64,000 nt of DNA from Vibrio coralliirubri (GTDB lineage Bacteria; Pseudomonadota; Gammaproteobacteria; Enterobacterales; Vibrionaceae): NCBI RefSeq assembly GCF_024347375.1, contig NZ_AP025470.1, positions 3,348,001-3,412,000 of the forward strand, written 5' to 3'. The translations under genes were made by a program, and so were the position numbers. Below are positions 53,879 to 63,417 of this stretch, in pieces; within the stretch, counting starts at the first letter, position 1; each line of letters starts with the position of its first letter. A model generated the notes under the pieces. The model saw nothing but the letters and a program-made list of their open reading frames with translations. It did no database searches and had not been told where the DNA came from.

Positions 53879-54336
53879 AACTCCAACTGACTAAGTAAGC
53901 GCTGTCCGTATTCACTATTAGCGGTTAAAGAAACAATACGGTGATCGTCTTGGTAACGAATATCAATATCCAAATCGGCTTCTGGTAGCATCCCATAACC
54001 TTTCTCAGGCCATTCAACCAAACAGATAGCATCCGGAGTAAAGTAGTCACGAATCCCCATGAACTCTAACTCTTCAGGATCGGCTAGGCGATAAAGGTCA
54101 AAGTGGTACACCTGCCAATCGGCAAGTTGATAAGGTTCAACTAGAGTATACGTTGGGCTCTTTACATTTCCTTGATGGCCAAGTGCTTTTACAAAGCCAC
54201 GACTGAAGGTCGTTTTACCTGCGCCAAGATCACCATGCAGATAAATAGTCGTCTGCTGTGAGCAAAGATTAGAAAGCTCCGTTCCTAATTGAATCGTTGC
54301 TTGTTCATCTTTCAAAGTAAATTGTTTCGTGCTCAT
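53872..54336 (-). CDS. tsaE: tRNA threonylcarbamoyladenosine biosynthesis ATPase TsaE
   Basis: TsaE is the ATPase of the TsaBDE complex that makes t6A37. The 154-residue protein has Walker [14 protein letters not shown] (about 33-45) and the segments [17 protein letters not shown] and VEWPEKG of the family. The frame continues to 54420, but the ATG at 54336 (MSTKQFTL) has AGAGAA about 9 bases upstream and gives the standard length. First gene of tsaE-amiB-mutL-miaA. Confidence 0.94.
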   Translation of the reverse strand: MSTKQFTLKDEQATIQLGTELSNLCSQQTTIYLHGDLGAGKTTFSRGFVKALGHQGNVKSPTYTLVEPYQLADWQVYHFDLYRLADPEELEFMGIRDYFTPDAICLVEWPEKGYGMLPEADLDIDIRYQDDHRIVSLTANSEYGQRLLSQLELC

Positions 54337-54576
54337 GAATACGTTCTCTAAAAATCGATCGTTGACTATATAAAAATCAAAAGAACAAGAATAGTAAACC
54401 GTGATGCTTTTGGGAGACAAGCACTCAAGTGTAAGTTCTATGAAAAATACTGCTCAAAACGCGTCTGTTCTGGTCAACACCACTAAGATCCGTTAAGATC
54501 CGCCCCCATTTTTGCCGAACCTAATTTTAATTAGCCTTATCTCTAATTGTAAAACAGAGAAAATAAGAATTAAGCC

Positions 54577-55719
54577 ATGAATCTAGACCATCTTGCTGAA
54601 AAAATTAAAATCTGGGGAAAAGAGCTAGGCTTTCAAAAAGTTGGCATCTGCGATGTTGATTTAAGTGAACACGAAGCCCCTCTTCAAGCATGGCTAGATG
54701 CTGGCAATCACGGCGAAATGGATTGGATGGCTCGACATGGGATGATGCGTGCACGTCCTGATGAACTTCACCCTGGTACAATTCGAGTGATCAGCGCTCG
54801 AATGAATTACCTACCACCAGAAGCTCAGTTCGCCTCTAACCTAAACGATACCACTCAAGGCTACATCAGCCGTTACTCTTTAGGCCGCGACTATCACAAA
54901 TTGTTCCGTAACCAGTTGAAAAAGCTGGGACAAAGAATTGAAAAAGAGGTCGAGGGTTTAGACTCACGTCCTTTCGTCGATTCAGCGCCCATTTTGGAAA
55001 GACCGCTCGCTCAGAAAGCAGGGTTGGGTTGGACAGGTAAACACTCATTAATTCTTGATAAAGACGCTGGCTCTTGGTTCTTTCTAGGGGAGCTGTTGGT
55101 TAACATCCCTCTTCCAACGGATGAACCCAGTGTCGATGAGTGCGGCAAATGCACCGCATGTATCACTTCTTGCCCAACAGGTGCCATTATTGCTGATGGC
55201 GTGGTTGATGCACGAAAATGTATCTCGTACTTAACTATTGAATATGATGGTGTGATCCCTGAAGAGTATAGAGATGCCATTGGTAACCGTATTTACGGTT
55301 GCGATGATTGTCAGTTAGTTTGCCCATGGAATCGTCATGCCGAACTCACAGAGCAAACAGACTTTCACCGCAGAGAAGATTTCCAAGAAGCCGATCTGGT
55401 TTCACTTTCAAGTTGGGACGAAGCAACCTTCCTAAAGAAAATGGAAGGCTCAGCAATAAGACGTATCGGCCACACCCAGTGGTTACGCAATATCTTTGTT
55501 GCGATGGGCAATGCACGATTCCAACAACGCATTGTTGAAACGCTGGAATCTCATCAAGGAAAAAACGATATGTTGGATGTGCATATTGAGTGGGCTTTGA
55601 ATAAACAACTACAGCAGTTACCCAACGCTAGCTGTGTGCAAGAAAATAGCAGCAAAATCCTCACCAAAAAGCACAGACTGATACGCATTGTTGAGAAAGG
55701 GCTACCAAGAGACGCCTAG
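54577..55719 (+). CDS. queG: Epoxyqueuosine reductase
   Basis: QueG performs the last step of queuosine synthesis in tRNA with cobalamin and two 4Fe-4S clusters. The 380-residue protein has the N-terminal cobalamin domain, the ferredoxin-like motifs CGKCTACITSCPTGAI (about 189-204) and YGCDDCQLVCPW (about 243-254), and a C-terminal HEAT-like end. It is divergent from tsaE; the gene nnr (yjeF), found between them in E. coli, is absent here. A hairpin (55696-55725) overlaps the stop codon. Confidence 0.95.
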   Translation: MNLDHLAEKIKIWGKELGFQKVGICDVDLSEHEAPLQAWLDAGNHGEMDWMARHGMMRARPDELHPGTIRVISARMNYLPPEAQFASNLNDTTQGYISRYSLGRDYHKLFRNQLKKLGQRIEKEVEGLDSRPFVDSAPILERPLAQKAGLGWTGKHSLILDKDAGSWFFLGELLVNIPLPTDEPSVDECGKCTACITSCPTGAIIADGVVDARKCISYLTIEYDGVIPEEYRDAIGNRIYGCDDCQLVCPWNRHAELTEQTDFHRREDFQEADLVSLSSWDEATFLKKMEGSAIRRIGHTQWLRNIFVAMGNARFQQRIVETLESHQGKNDMLDVHIEWALNKQLQQLPNASCVQENSSKILTKKHRLIRIVEKGLPRDA

Positions 55720-55725
55720 CCCTTT
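55696..55725 (+). terminator. Hairpin over the queG stop codon
   Basis: Arms AAAGGGCTA and TAGCCCTTT enclose 12 bases that include the last queG codons; the second arm begins with the TAG stop. There is no T tract of note, so termination may be Rho-dependent or weak. Confidence 0.45.
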
Positions 55726-55831
55726 GGCATCAACGATTGACAGCGACACCCACATCGATAGTCCAATATTTAAGACAACTCGTTGCACATAATTTTAGAA
55801 CAATGTTTGACCTTGTTCTCAATTCTAACAA

Positions 55832-56124
55832 TGTGGAAAAAATTCAGAACTCTCGTAAACTTCCGACACCCGCACAAAGTTAAACACAGTACCGATAAAT
55901 GATTAAGATCAAAAAACAACAAGTTAACGATCTTTTATCAAATTGAAGATAAGCATTCATCTTGATAAAAAACAACAAGTTACGATCGCCGCAATTCAGC
56001 TAATATATTGAAAACAAGAAAGATCTTTTAGGGATATGTAAAGAATTAAGACTGAAATAACTTTATCAACCAAGTTATCCACACCTAACATTTTGTGGAT
56101 AAGTCTGTTTATAGATGTGAAAAA
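55832..56124. promoter_or_regulatory. DnaA-box cluster between queG and the tRNA-Gly array (datA-like)
   Basis: Two perfect DnaA boxes face each other 10 bases apart: TTATCCACA at 56075-56083 and its reverse complement at 56094-56102. Further boxes fitting TTWTNCACA are reversed copies at 55832-55840 (TTTTCCACA) and 56116-56124 (TTTTTCACA), and an 8-of-9 match lies at 55880-55888. The region is A/T-rich and has no gene. E. coli datA, the DnaA-titrating locus at 94.7 min, lies in the same neighbourhood beside tRNA-Gly genes and queG. The function here is inferred. Confidence 0.55.
55911..55987. repeat. Direct repeat pair with an inverted repeat between
   Basis: AAAAAACAACAAGTTA followed by (A)CGATC occurs twice, starting at 55911 and 55967. 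Between them TTTTATC and AAGAT pair with ATCTT and GATAAAA to form an interrupted palindrome at about 55933-55970. The arrangement lies inside the DnaA-box region. Confidence 0.7.
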
Positions 56125-56350
56125 CCTCAAGTATCTGCTTCAGAGACCTGATGTTTACTAGCATTCCAGTTGCTAAGAAAAATTTAAGACAAAAAAATAT
56201 CCACCATGATGGAGGATTATTTGCTTTTTGGGGGGATTATGCTTCGCAGCATTAAAGAAAGAGCGTGACCCTTAAGGTCGCCTTTAAACTCTGTGATCTA
56301 AAGAAAAACACGGTGGTTTAAAGAGTCTTAATAGCTTTTTAGAAGAAAGC

Positions 56351-56426
56351 TGGAGCGATACATCGGGTTCGAACCGATGACCTCAACCTTGGCAAGGTTG
56401 CGCTCTACCAACTGAGCTAGTATCGC
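56351..56426 (-). tRNA. tRNA-Gly(GCC), array copy 1 (promoter-distal)
   Basis: Acceptor GCGATAC/GTATCGC, anticodon GCC in loop TTGCCAA, discriminator T and encoded CCA. This is the last gene of the array; all eight Gly copies appear identical. Confidence 0.97.
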
Positions 56427-56482
56427 ATTAGTTAATCGCTGCTCTTACTGCCTTGGGCAACAGATAGCGCTTAACTGTAATG

Positions 56483-56559
<77 letters not shown>

Positions 56560-56610
56560 TCCGGATGCATTATTTAAGTTAATGACTCTGTTCTCTAAAA
56601 AGAGAGAATT

Positions 56611-56686
56611 TGGAGCGATACATCGGGTTCGAACCGATGACCTCAACCTTGGCAAGGTTGCGCTCTACCAACTGAGCTAGTATCGC
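56611..56686 (-). tRNA. tRNA-Gly(GCC), array copy 2
   Basis: Same sequence as copy 1. It ends the block that is duplicated further along (see 57169-57504). Confidence 0.97.
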
Positions 56687-56742
56687 ATTAGTTAATCGCT
56701 GCTCTTACTGCCTTGGGCAATAAGTGGCGCCTAACTGTAATG

Positions 56743-56819
<77 letters not shown>

Positions 56820-56889
56820 TCCGGATGCATTGTTTAAGACAATGAGACTAAACCATTTTCATCTTCAGCATAAAGCGTGAGAGAGAATT

Positions 56890-56965
56890 TGGAGCGATAC
56901 ATCGGGTTCGAACCGATGACCTCAACCTTGGCAAGGTTGCGCTCTACCAACTGAGCTAGTATCGC
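56890..56965 (-). tRNA. tRNA-Gly(GCC), array copy 3
   Basis: Full cloverleaf, anticodon GCC, encoded CCA. Confidence 0.97.
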
Positions 56966-57021
56966 ATTAGTTACTCGCTACTCTTACTGCCTTGGGCAAT
57001 AAACAGCGCCTAACTGTAATG

Positions 57022-57098
<77 letters not shown>

Positions 57099-57168
57099 TC
57101 CGGATGCATTGTTTAAGACAATGAGACTAAACCATTTTCATTCCGAGCAAAGCTCTAAGAATAGAATT

Positions 57169-57244
57169 TGGAGCGATACATCGGGTTCGAACCGATGACC
57201 TCAACCTTGGCAAGGTTGCGCTCTACCAACTGAGCTAGTATCGC
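57169..57244 (-). tRNA. tRNA-Gly(GCC), array copy 4
   Basis: Full cloverleaf; first gene of the block that duplicates copies 1-2 with their spacers. Confidence 0.97.
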
Positions 57245-57300
57245 ATTAGTTAATCGCTGCTCTTACTGCCTTGGGCAACAGATAGCGCTTAACTGTAATG

Positions 57301-57377
<77 letters not shown>

Positions 57378-57428
57378 TCCGGATGCATTATTTAAGTTAA
57401 TGACTCTGTTCTCTAAAAAGAGAGAATT

Positions 57429-57504
57429 TGGAGCGATACATCGGGTTCGAACCGATGACCTCAACCTTGGCAAGGTTGCGCTCTACCAACTGAGCTAGTA
57501 TCGC
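57429..57504 (-). tRNA. tRNA-Gly(GCC), array copy 5
   Basis: Full cloverleaf; counterpart of Gly copy 2 in the duplicated block. Confidence 0.97.
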
Positions 57505-57560
57505 ATTAGTTAGTCGCTGCTCTTACTGCTTTGGGCAATAAACGGCGCTTAACTGTAATG

Positions 57561-57637
<77 letters not shown>

Positions 57638-57722
57638 TCCGGATGCATTGTTTAAGACAATGAGACTAAACCATTTTCATTCTGAGTACTTTCTCTAGGA
57701 GATGACTTCTAAGAACTGAATT

Positions 57723-57798
57723 TGGAGCGATACATCGGGTTCGAACCGATGACCTCAACCTTGGCAAGGTTGCGCTCTACCAACTGAGCTAGTATCGC
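57723..57798 (-). tRNA. tRNA-Gly(GCC), array copy 6
   Basis: Full cloverleaf; the longest spacer of the array (85 bases) lies between it and fMet copy 5. Confidence 0.97.
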
Positions 57799-57854
57799 AT
57801 TAGTTATTCGCTGCTCTTACTGCCTTGGGCAATAAATAGCGCTTAACTGTAATG

Positions 57855-57931
<77 letters not shown>

Positions 57932-57982
57932 TCCGGATGCATTGTTTAAGACAATGAGACTTTTCTCTAACCGAGAAGTATT

Positions 57983-58058
57983 TGGAGCGATACATCGGGT
58001 TCGAACCGATGACCTCAACCTTGGCAAGGTTGCGCTCTACCAACTGAGCTAGTATCGC
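57983..58058 (-). tRNA. tRNA-Gly(GCC), array copy 7
   Basis: Full cloverleaf; here two Gly genes follow one another without an fMet gene between. Confidence 0.97.
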
Positions 58059-58111
58059 ATTATAAAAGGTCTTTCACCTTTCGATTACCGCTTTCGCCGT
58101 AACCTACAAAT

Positions 58112-58187
58112 TGGAGCGATACATCGGGTTCGAACCGATGACCTCAACCTTGGCAAGGTTGCGCTCTACCAACTGAGCTAGTATCGC
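58112..58187 (-). tRNA. tRNA-Gly(GCC), array copy 8 (promoter-proximal)
   Basis: Full cloverleaf; first gene of the transcript, about 30 bases downstream of the expected start point. Confidence 0.97.
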
Positions 58188-58222
58188 AATCTGAAAACGT
58201 CTTTCGCCGTTCAGGGCTGCGA

Positions 58223-58250
58223 ATTATAAGAGCATTTTTTTGTGATGCAA
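58223..58250 (-). promoter_or_regulatory. Promoter of the tRNA-Gly/fMet array
   Basis: Minus strand: -35 TTGCAT, 16-base A-rich spacer, -10 TATAAT, then TCGCAGCCC. It has the same 16-base spacing and GC-rich start region as the rRNA promoters, as expected for a stringently controlled tRNA operon. Confidence 0.85.
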
Positions 58251-58367
58251 GTCCTTAATGCAAAATTACGAAACTTTTTACTCAACTGCTGTAAAAGCAC
58301 ACAGATTTGCAAAAAAAACGGCTCTTATGTCCCTGAAAAGTTAGATAAACGTGATCATTTTATTCGA

Positions 58368-58913
58368 CTAGATGTTAATAATCGTTTTTCGGTAGTACTG
58401 CAGCTCAGCGATCGACTCTCGAATATCGTCTAACGCAAGGTGACTTCCCGACTTAGAAAAACCATCTAACACTTCAGGTTTCCAACGACGAGTCAGCTCT
58501 TTCAGAGTGCTTACGTCGACATAGCGGTAATGGAAGTACTCTTCTAACTCTGGCATGTGCTTGTATAGGAAACGGCGGTCTTGACCAATGCTGTTGCCAC
58601 AAATCGGTGACTTACCTTTTGGTACCCATTTTTCAAGAAACTCAATCGTTTGTTGGATGGCATCTTGCTCTGAAACCGTGCTTTCTTGAATTCGCTTCAC
58701 GAGGCCGCTGCCAGTGTGCGTCGTTGTGCACCACTCGTCCATCTTGTCTAATTCACTCTGAGGTTGGTGAATAGCCAAAACAGGTCCTTCAGCCAGGATG
58801 TTAAGCTCACTATCAGTAACGATAGTAGCAATTTCAATGATTTTATGAGTTTCAGGATCAAGTCCTGTCATCTCTAGATCAACCCAAATCAGGTTCTGAT
58901 CGCTAAAGGACAT
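58368..58913 (-). CDS. orn: Oligoribonuclease
   Basis: Orn degrades RNA dinucleotides and pGpG to mononucleotides. The 181-residue protein has the DEDDh exonuclease motifs: D and E in [10 protein letters not shown] (about 11-19), D in [11 protein letters not shown] and [10 protein letters not shown] near the end. It lies upstream of the tRNA array on the same strand, but the array has its own promoter; it is divergent from rsgA as in E. coli. Confidence 0.97.
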   Translation of the reverse strand: MSFSDQNLIWVDLEMTGLDPETHKIIEIATIVTDSELNILAEGPVLAIHQPQSELDKMDEWCTTTHTGSGLVKRIQESTVSEQDAIQQTIEFLEKWVPKGKSPICGNSIGQDRRFLYKHMPELEEYFHYRYVDVSTLKELTRRWKPEVLDGFSKSGSHLALDDIRESIAELQYYRKTIINI

Positions 58914-59063
58914 AAGGCGTCGCCTATTTGTTTATGTGTAAAAGAGGTACTATACCCAAATAACTATACTCAAACTAGCTTTAGGGCCATCGAAATCACG
59001 TGGTACCAGCAACATCCTGTTTGAGTCCCCAATCATCAAGTTAGATGTGTTAAGTGAAAAATT

Positions 59064-60119
59064 GTGGCTAAAAAAAAGAAGTTAACCAAAGGTCAAGTAC
59101 GTCGTGTACGTAGCAACCAGAACAAGCGACTCAAGAAAGAAGATTCTATCCAATGGGATGAGAACATGCTTGGCGGAACCAAAAGCGGACTCGTGATTAC
59201 GCGCTTTGGCCAGCATGCTGATATCGAAGATCTTGAAACTAACGAAGTTCATCGTTGTAATTTACGCCGTAGTATCGAGACTTTAGTTTCTGGTGACCGA
59301 GTGACTTGGCGCGCAGGCTTAGAATCCATGGCTGGCATTTCTGGCGTTGTGGAAGCGGTTGAGCCGAGAACTTCAATGCTGACTCGCCCTGATTACTACG
59401 ATGGCTTAAAGCCGGTAGCTGCAAACGTCGACCAAATGGTTATCGTTTCGGCTGTGCTACCAGAGCTATCACTTAATATTATCGACCGTTACTTAATTGC
59501 TTCAGAAACGGTGAACATCGCACCGCTTGTTGTGCTGAATAAGGTCGACCTACTGACTGATGAGCAGATTGCTGAATACCGTGAAACACTTAAAGAGTAC
59601 GAGAAGATCGGCTATAAAGTGATGTTCGTGAGTAAAGAGTCTGGCTACGGCATCAAAGAGCTGGAAGCTGAACTCAAAGACCGTATCAACATCTTTGTTG
59701 GTCAATCGGGTGTGGGTAAATCAAGCCTAGTGAATGCATTAATGCCAACGCTAGACATTGAAGAAGGCGAAGTCTCTGAGAACTCAGGTCTTGGTCAGCA
59801 CACAACCACGGCAGCTCGTTTATACCACTTCCCTTCTGGTGGTGATCTGATTGATTCACCAGGAGTGCGTGAATTCGGCCTATGGCACCTAGAAGCCGAC
59901 GAAATCACTGAAGCCTTTATCGAGTTCAAGCCTTACCTTGGCGGTTGTAAGTTCCGTGACTGTAAACACATTGATGACCCAGGCTGTATCCTGCGCGAAG
60001 CGGTAGAAAACGGAAAGATCAGTCGATTACGTTTCGACAACTACCACCGCATCATTGAAAGCATGGCGAGTAACAAAGATAACCGTCAGTATTCACGCAA
60101 CAAAAAAGCCGATCTCTAA
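59064..60119 (+). CDS. rsgA: Ribosome small subunit-dependent GTPase RsgA
   Basis: RsgA checks late 30S assembly. The 351-residue protein starts with GTG and a lysine-rich tail ([22 protein letters not shown]), then an OB-fold, a circularly permuted GTPase (G4 NKVD at about 153 before G1 [14 protein letters not shown] at about 212 and G3 DSPGVREF) and a zinc motif [15 protein letters not shown] (about 292-306). It lies 125 bases before psd, as in enterics. Confidence 0.97.
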   Translation: MAKKKKLTKGQVRRVRSNQNKRLKKEDSIQWDENMLGGTKSGLVITRFGQHADIEDLETNEVHRCNLRRSIETLVSGDRVTWRAGLESMAGISGVVEAVEPRTSMLTRPDYYDGLKPVAANVDQMVIVSAVLPELSLNIIDRYLIASETVNIAPLVVLNKVDLLTDEQIAEYRETLKEYEKIGYKVMFVSKESGYGIKELEAELKDRINIFVGQSGVGKSSLVNALMPTLDIEEGEVSENSGLGQHTTTAARLYHFPSGGDLIDSPGVREFGLWHLEADEITEAFIEFKPYLGGCKFRDCKHIDDPGCILREAVENGKISRLRFDNYHRIIESMASNKDNRQYSRNKKADL

Positions 60120-60244
60120 TCGCGTTTTTGTGAACAAATGTGTGCATTTACTGACAATTGGCGCGAATTTAAGTAACATCTCGCGCCCTAAACCGTCATC
60201 GACAGATTTAATTGAAAAACAATTAGCATTGGAAAATTAATACA

Positions 60245-61156
60245 ATGGATAAGATTAAAGTTGGATTGCAGTACTGGATTCCACAACATGGATTAACTCG
60301 CCTAGTCGGCAAAATTGCGTCTGCTAAAGCGGGCGGCTTAACGACAGCGATCATCAACTGGTTCATCAAGCAATACAAAGTGAACATGGATGAAGCTCTG
60401 CATAGCGATCCAAAACACTTTAAAACATTCAATGAATTCTTCGTGCGTGAATTGAAAGAAGGCATGCGTCCTATCGCAGAAGGTGACTCTGTTATTGTTC
60501 ACCCTGCTGATGCACGTGTAAGCCAGTTTGGCCAAATTACTGACGGTCAACTGATTCAAGCGAAAGGTCATGACTACTCAGCTCGCGAGCTATTGGGTGG
60601 TGATGCTGCGCTAGCGGATGAGTTTACAGACGGTGAATTCGCAACGCTTTACCTGTCTCCAAGTGATTACCACCGCGTGCACATGCCATGCGACGGCACG
60701 CTGCGCCAGATGATCTACGTTCCGGGTGACCTTTTCTCAGTTAACCCGTTAACGGCAGAGAACGTTCCAAACTTATTCGCACGTAATGAGCGTGTAGTGT
60801 GTATCTTCGATACGGAATTTGGCCCAATGGCACAAGTGTTGGTTGGCGCAACGATCGTCGGCAGCATCGAACAGGTATGGGCAGGCACCATCACCCCACC
60901 TCGCGGTAACTCGGTTTACAAATGGGATTACCCTGCACAAGGTGACAAAGCTATCATCTTGAAGAAAGGCGAAGAGATGGGCCGCTTTAAGCTTGGTTCA
61001 ACCGTTATCAACCTGTTCGCTAAAGATGCGATCAAGTTTGACGACACGATGCAAAATGGCGAGAAGACTGTGTTAGGTACACCTTTCGCGCACATTGCTA
61101 GTAAAGAAGTTGAGACTGAAGTTGTTGATTCAGCAGAGAACACTGACCAAGCTTAA
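60245..61156 (+). CDS. psd: Phosphatidylserine decarboxylase proenzyme
   Basis: Psd makes phosphatidylethanolamine at the inner membrane. The 303-residue proenzyme cleaves itself at the LGST motif ([10 protein letters not shown], about residue 250), turning the serine into the pyruvoyl cofactor. Catalytic regions [11 protein letters not shown] and [11 protein letters not shown] are present. The end is an acidic tail of about 20 residues. A terminator follows 28 bases past the stop. Confidence 0.97.
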   Translation: MDKIKVGLQYWIPQHGLTRLVGKIASAKAGGLTTAIINWFIKQYKVNMDEALHSDPKHFKTFNEFFVRELKEGMRPIAEGDSVIVHPADARVSQFGQITDGQLIQAKGHDYSARELLGGDAALADEFTDGEFATLYLSPSDYHRVHMPCDGTLRQMIYVPGDLFSVNPLTAENVPNLFARNERVVCIFDTEFGPMAQVLVGATIVGSIEQVWAGTITPPRGNSVYKWDYPAQGDKAIILKKGEEMGRFKLGSTVINLFAKDAIKFDDTMQNGEKTVLGTPFAHIASKEVETEVVDSAENTDQA

Positions 61157-61184
61157 CGATTTGAGTGAACTCATTTAAGCTTTC

Positions 61185-61230
61185 AAGGCGCGTTACTTTT
61201 TCTATTTCAGAGAAGAACGCGCCTTTTTCT
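61185..61230 (+). terminator. Terminator of rsgA-psd
   Basis: Perfect arms AAGGCGCGTT and AACGCGCCTT around a 21-base loop, followed by TTTCTT. Confidence 0.85.
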
Positions 61231-61451
61231 TAGCTCTACCGATTCGTGTCCTATTCAAGCTCTAACAACTCAAATTTCCAAAACCTTACCCAGCCACCTG
61301 TTGCTTCTAATTGCCCAGAAAAAGATTGACCAAAAACAAAACAACTGTCGAAACCTTAAACAACTTTTCGATTTTACAACCCGTCTCCAAGTACCAAAAA
61401 TCCAGATAACTTACTCTATTTGAAGATATTTTATTCATAGGGTCTTTGTAC

Positions 61452-62867
61452 ATGCCTAAACTCAATATTGGCGTTCTGGTCAAGCTGTTGATTTGTTTTG
61501 CGATTCCCTTAGGCGTGTTATTCATGCCGATAGATTCAATACCAATCGATGACCTCACGCTGATTCAGCACCGCTTATTGGCGATATTCTTATTAGCGGC
61601 TCTGTTATGGGTGCTTGAACCTGTTCCGGTATTTGCCACTTCCATTTTGATCATTGCGCTTGAATTGGTGATGATTTCTGACAAAGGCTTACACCTATTT
61701 AGAAATCCACCAGCGGGACACGATCTCGGTGAGTTAATCAAATATACCGACATCTTCGGTGCATTTTCGTCACCTATCATCATCCTTTTCATGGGGGGCT
61801 TTGCTCTTGCGATATCCGCATCCAAGTACGAACTCGATAACAACCTAGCTCGAGTGCTTCTCAAACCATTTGGTACAGAGCCGCGTTTCATTATGCTCGG
61901 CTTAATGCTGATCACCGCAGTGTTCTCAATGTTCATGTCAAATACCGCAACAACGGTAATGATGCTTGCGCTGCTCGGTCCGATCGTAGCTTCTGCACCA
62001 AAAGGCGATATGGGGATTAAAGCGCTCGTATTGTGTATTCCAATTGCAGCCAACACCGGTGGTATCGCGACACCCATCGGTACACCGCCCAATGCCATCG
62101 CGCTGCAATACCTAACGGGTGAAAACACCATCGACTTCCTCAGCTGGATGATGATGGGCTTACCCTTTGTGATCATCCAACTCACCATCGCTTGGTTTCT
62201 TCTACAAAAACTCTTCCCTTCTAAAGAAAGAAACATGGTGCTCAAGCTCGATGGACAATTTAGAAAGAGCTGGCGAGCGATTGTGGTTTACATCACCTTC
62301 GCTGCGACAATCTTATTGTGGATGACCACCAAACTGCATGGCATGAACACTTATGTCGTGTCTATTATTCCACTGACTGTGTTTACGCTGACTGGCATTA
62401 TGGGCAAAGAAGAGCTCAAGCTGATCAACTGGGATGTGTTGTGGCTGGTCGCAGGTGGTATCGCGATTGGTATCGGCCTTGATAAAACAGGCTTAGCCGC
62501 AGCACTCGCGCACGCGATTGACTATGAATCGCTGTCACCGGCGGCTGTAGTACTGACGTTATCTATTGTGTGTTGGTTAATGGCAAACTTCATGTCAAAC
62601 ACTGCGACGGCCAACTTGCTGATGCCGATAGCCGCTGCGATCGGGGCATCCATGGAAAGCCTAGTTGCGATTGGTGGCCTGCAAGGCTTGCTGGTTGTGG
62701 TCGCCTTCTCTGCGTCACTTGGTATGATTTTGCCAGTATCGACACCACCAAACTCACTGGCCTACTCGACCGGGCTTATCGAAAGCAAAGATATAGCGAA
62801 GATGGGCATCATCTTAGGTATTGTCGGCCTGCTGATGGTTTACCTCGCCCTGTTTATCATCACCTAG
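61452..62867 (+). CDS. SLC13/DASS family sodium-coupled anion symporter
   Basis: The 471-residue inner-membrane protein has about 11-12 hydrophobic segments in two inverted halves, each carrying the family's SNT signature (MFMSNTATTVMM and FMSNTATANLLMP) and followed by TPIGTPPNAIA and PVSTPPNSLAY. These motifs bind sodium and the carboxylates of the substrate; di- or tricarboxylates are typical, though sulfate is possible. The frame opens at a TTG (61446), but the ATG at 61452 has AGGG 9 bases upstream. Single gene. Confidence 0.88.
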   Translation: MPKLNIGVLVKLLICFAIPLGVLFMPIDSIPIDDLTLIQHRLLAIFLLAALLWVLEPVPVFATSILIIALELVMISDKGLHLFRNPPAGHDLGELIKYTDIFGAFSSPIIILFMGGFALAISASKYELDNNLARVLLKPFGTEPRFIMLGLMLITAVFSMFMSNTATTVMMLALLGPIVASAPKGDMGIKALVLCIPIAANTGGIATPIGTPPNAIALQYLTGENTIDFLSWMMMGLPFVIIQLTIAWFLLQKLFPSKERNMVLKLDGQFRKSWRAIVVYITFAATILLWMTTKLHGMNTYVVSIIPLTVFTLTGIMGKEELKLINWDVLWLVAGGIAIGIGLDKTGLAAALAHAIDYESLSPAAVVLTLSIVCWLMANFMSNTATANLLMPIAAAIGASMESLVAIGGLQGLLVVVAFSASLGMILPVSTPPNSLAYSTGLIESKDIAKMGIILGIVGLLMVYLALFIIT

Positions 62868-62948
62868 TAAGCGTTAACGTTCCCCTTTAATCCTAACTAA
62901 AGCGCTGAATGTAAATTTGGCGCTGTATCACGGATAATTACCAGAACA

Positions 62949-62974
62949 AGTAATTGATTTTTAAATCAATTACT
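62949..62974. repeat. Perfect inverted repeat downstream of the DASS gene
   Basis: AGTAATTGATTT and AAATCAATTACT are exact complements separated by TT. It lies 82 bases past the stop; it could be a weak terminator or an operator. The rest of 62868-63121 shows nothing else. Confidence 0.75.
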
Positions 62975-63121
62975 AACTGTGATTTTACTTCACTGTTTTA
63001 CAAAAAGCAGAGTAAATATATTTAGAATTTATGATTTCAAACACATTCATTCCCCGGTAGACAGCGGCACTATACACGCATCAGAGACACATCAATTCAC
63101 CATCAAGTACGTCACTGTCAT

Positions 63122-63388
63122 TAGGGCGTATTGACCTTTCGAGCTGATTTTTGCAGCGAATTGCTGGGGATTTCTACAAGGCAGAGGTTTTGATGTGTAG
63201 CTAGCCTACATGAGAAACCGATAACGCAGTAGAAATGACCAGCAAACGCTGCCCGAAGGGTTCGGCTAAAAGCGTTTTACTCTTTGTTGAGGGGACTTGC
63301 TTAGAATGGCTAGGCTACTTCCCCCTCGCCGCGATTAAAACGCTTTTATCTCGAACAAAATTGAACCGCGAAAGGTCAACACGCCCTA
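63122..63388. mobile_element. MITE-like structured intergenic element (267 bp)
   Basis: The ends are 20-bp inverted repeats TAGGGCGTRTTGACCTTTCG that differ at one base; the outer TA on each side fits a TA target duplication. Inside are two long hairpins: arms at 63153-63177 and 63229-63252 with an apical stem at 63186-63200/63206-63219, and arms at 63267-63279 and 63336-63348 with an inner GAGGGGA/TCCCCCTC stem. There is no open frame of use. It resembles a non-autonomous element and could be transcribed as a structured RNA. Confidence 0.7.
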
Positions 63389-63417
63389 GTTTTTTGTCTA
63401 ATAAAGAGGAATAGACC

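Noticed and set aside
61565..62245. 226-codon frame antisense to the DASS transporter
   Set aside because: Shadow of a membrane protein gene; the sense frame carries all family motifs.
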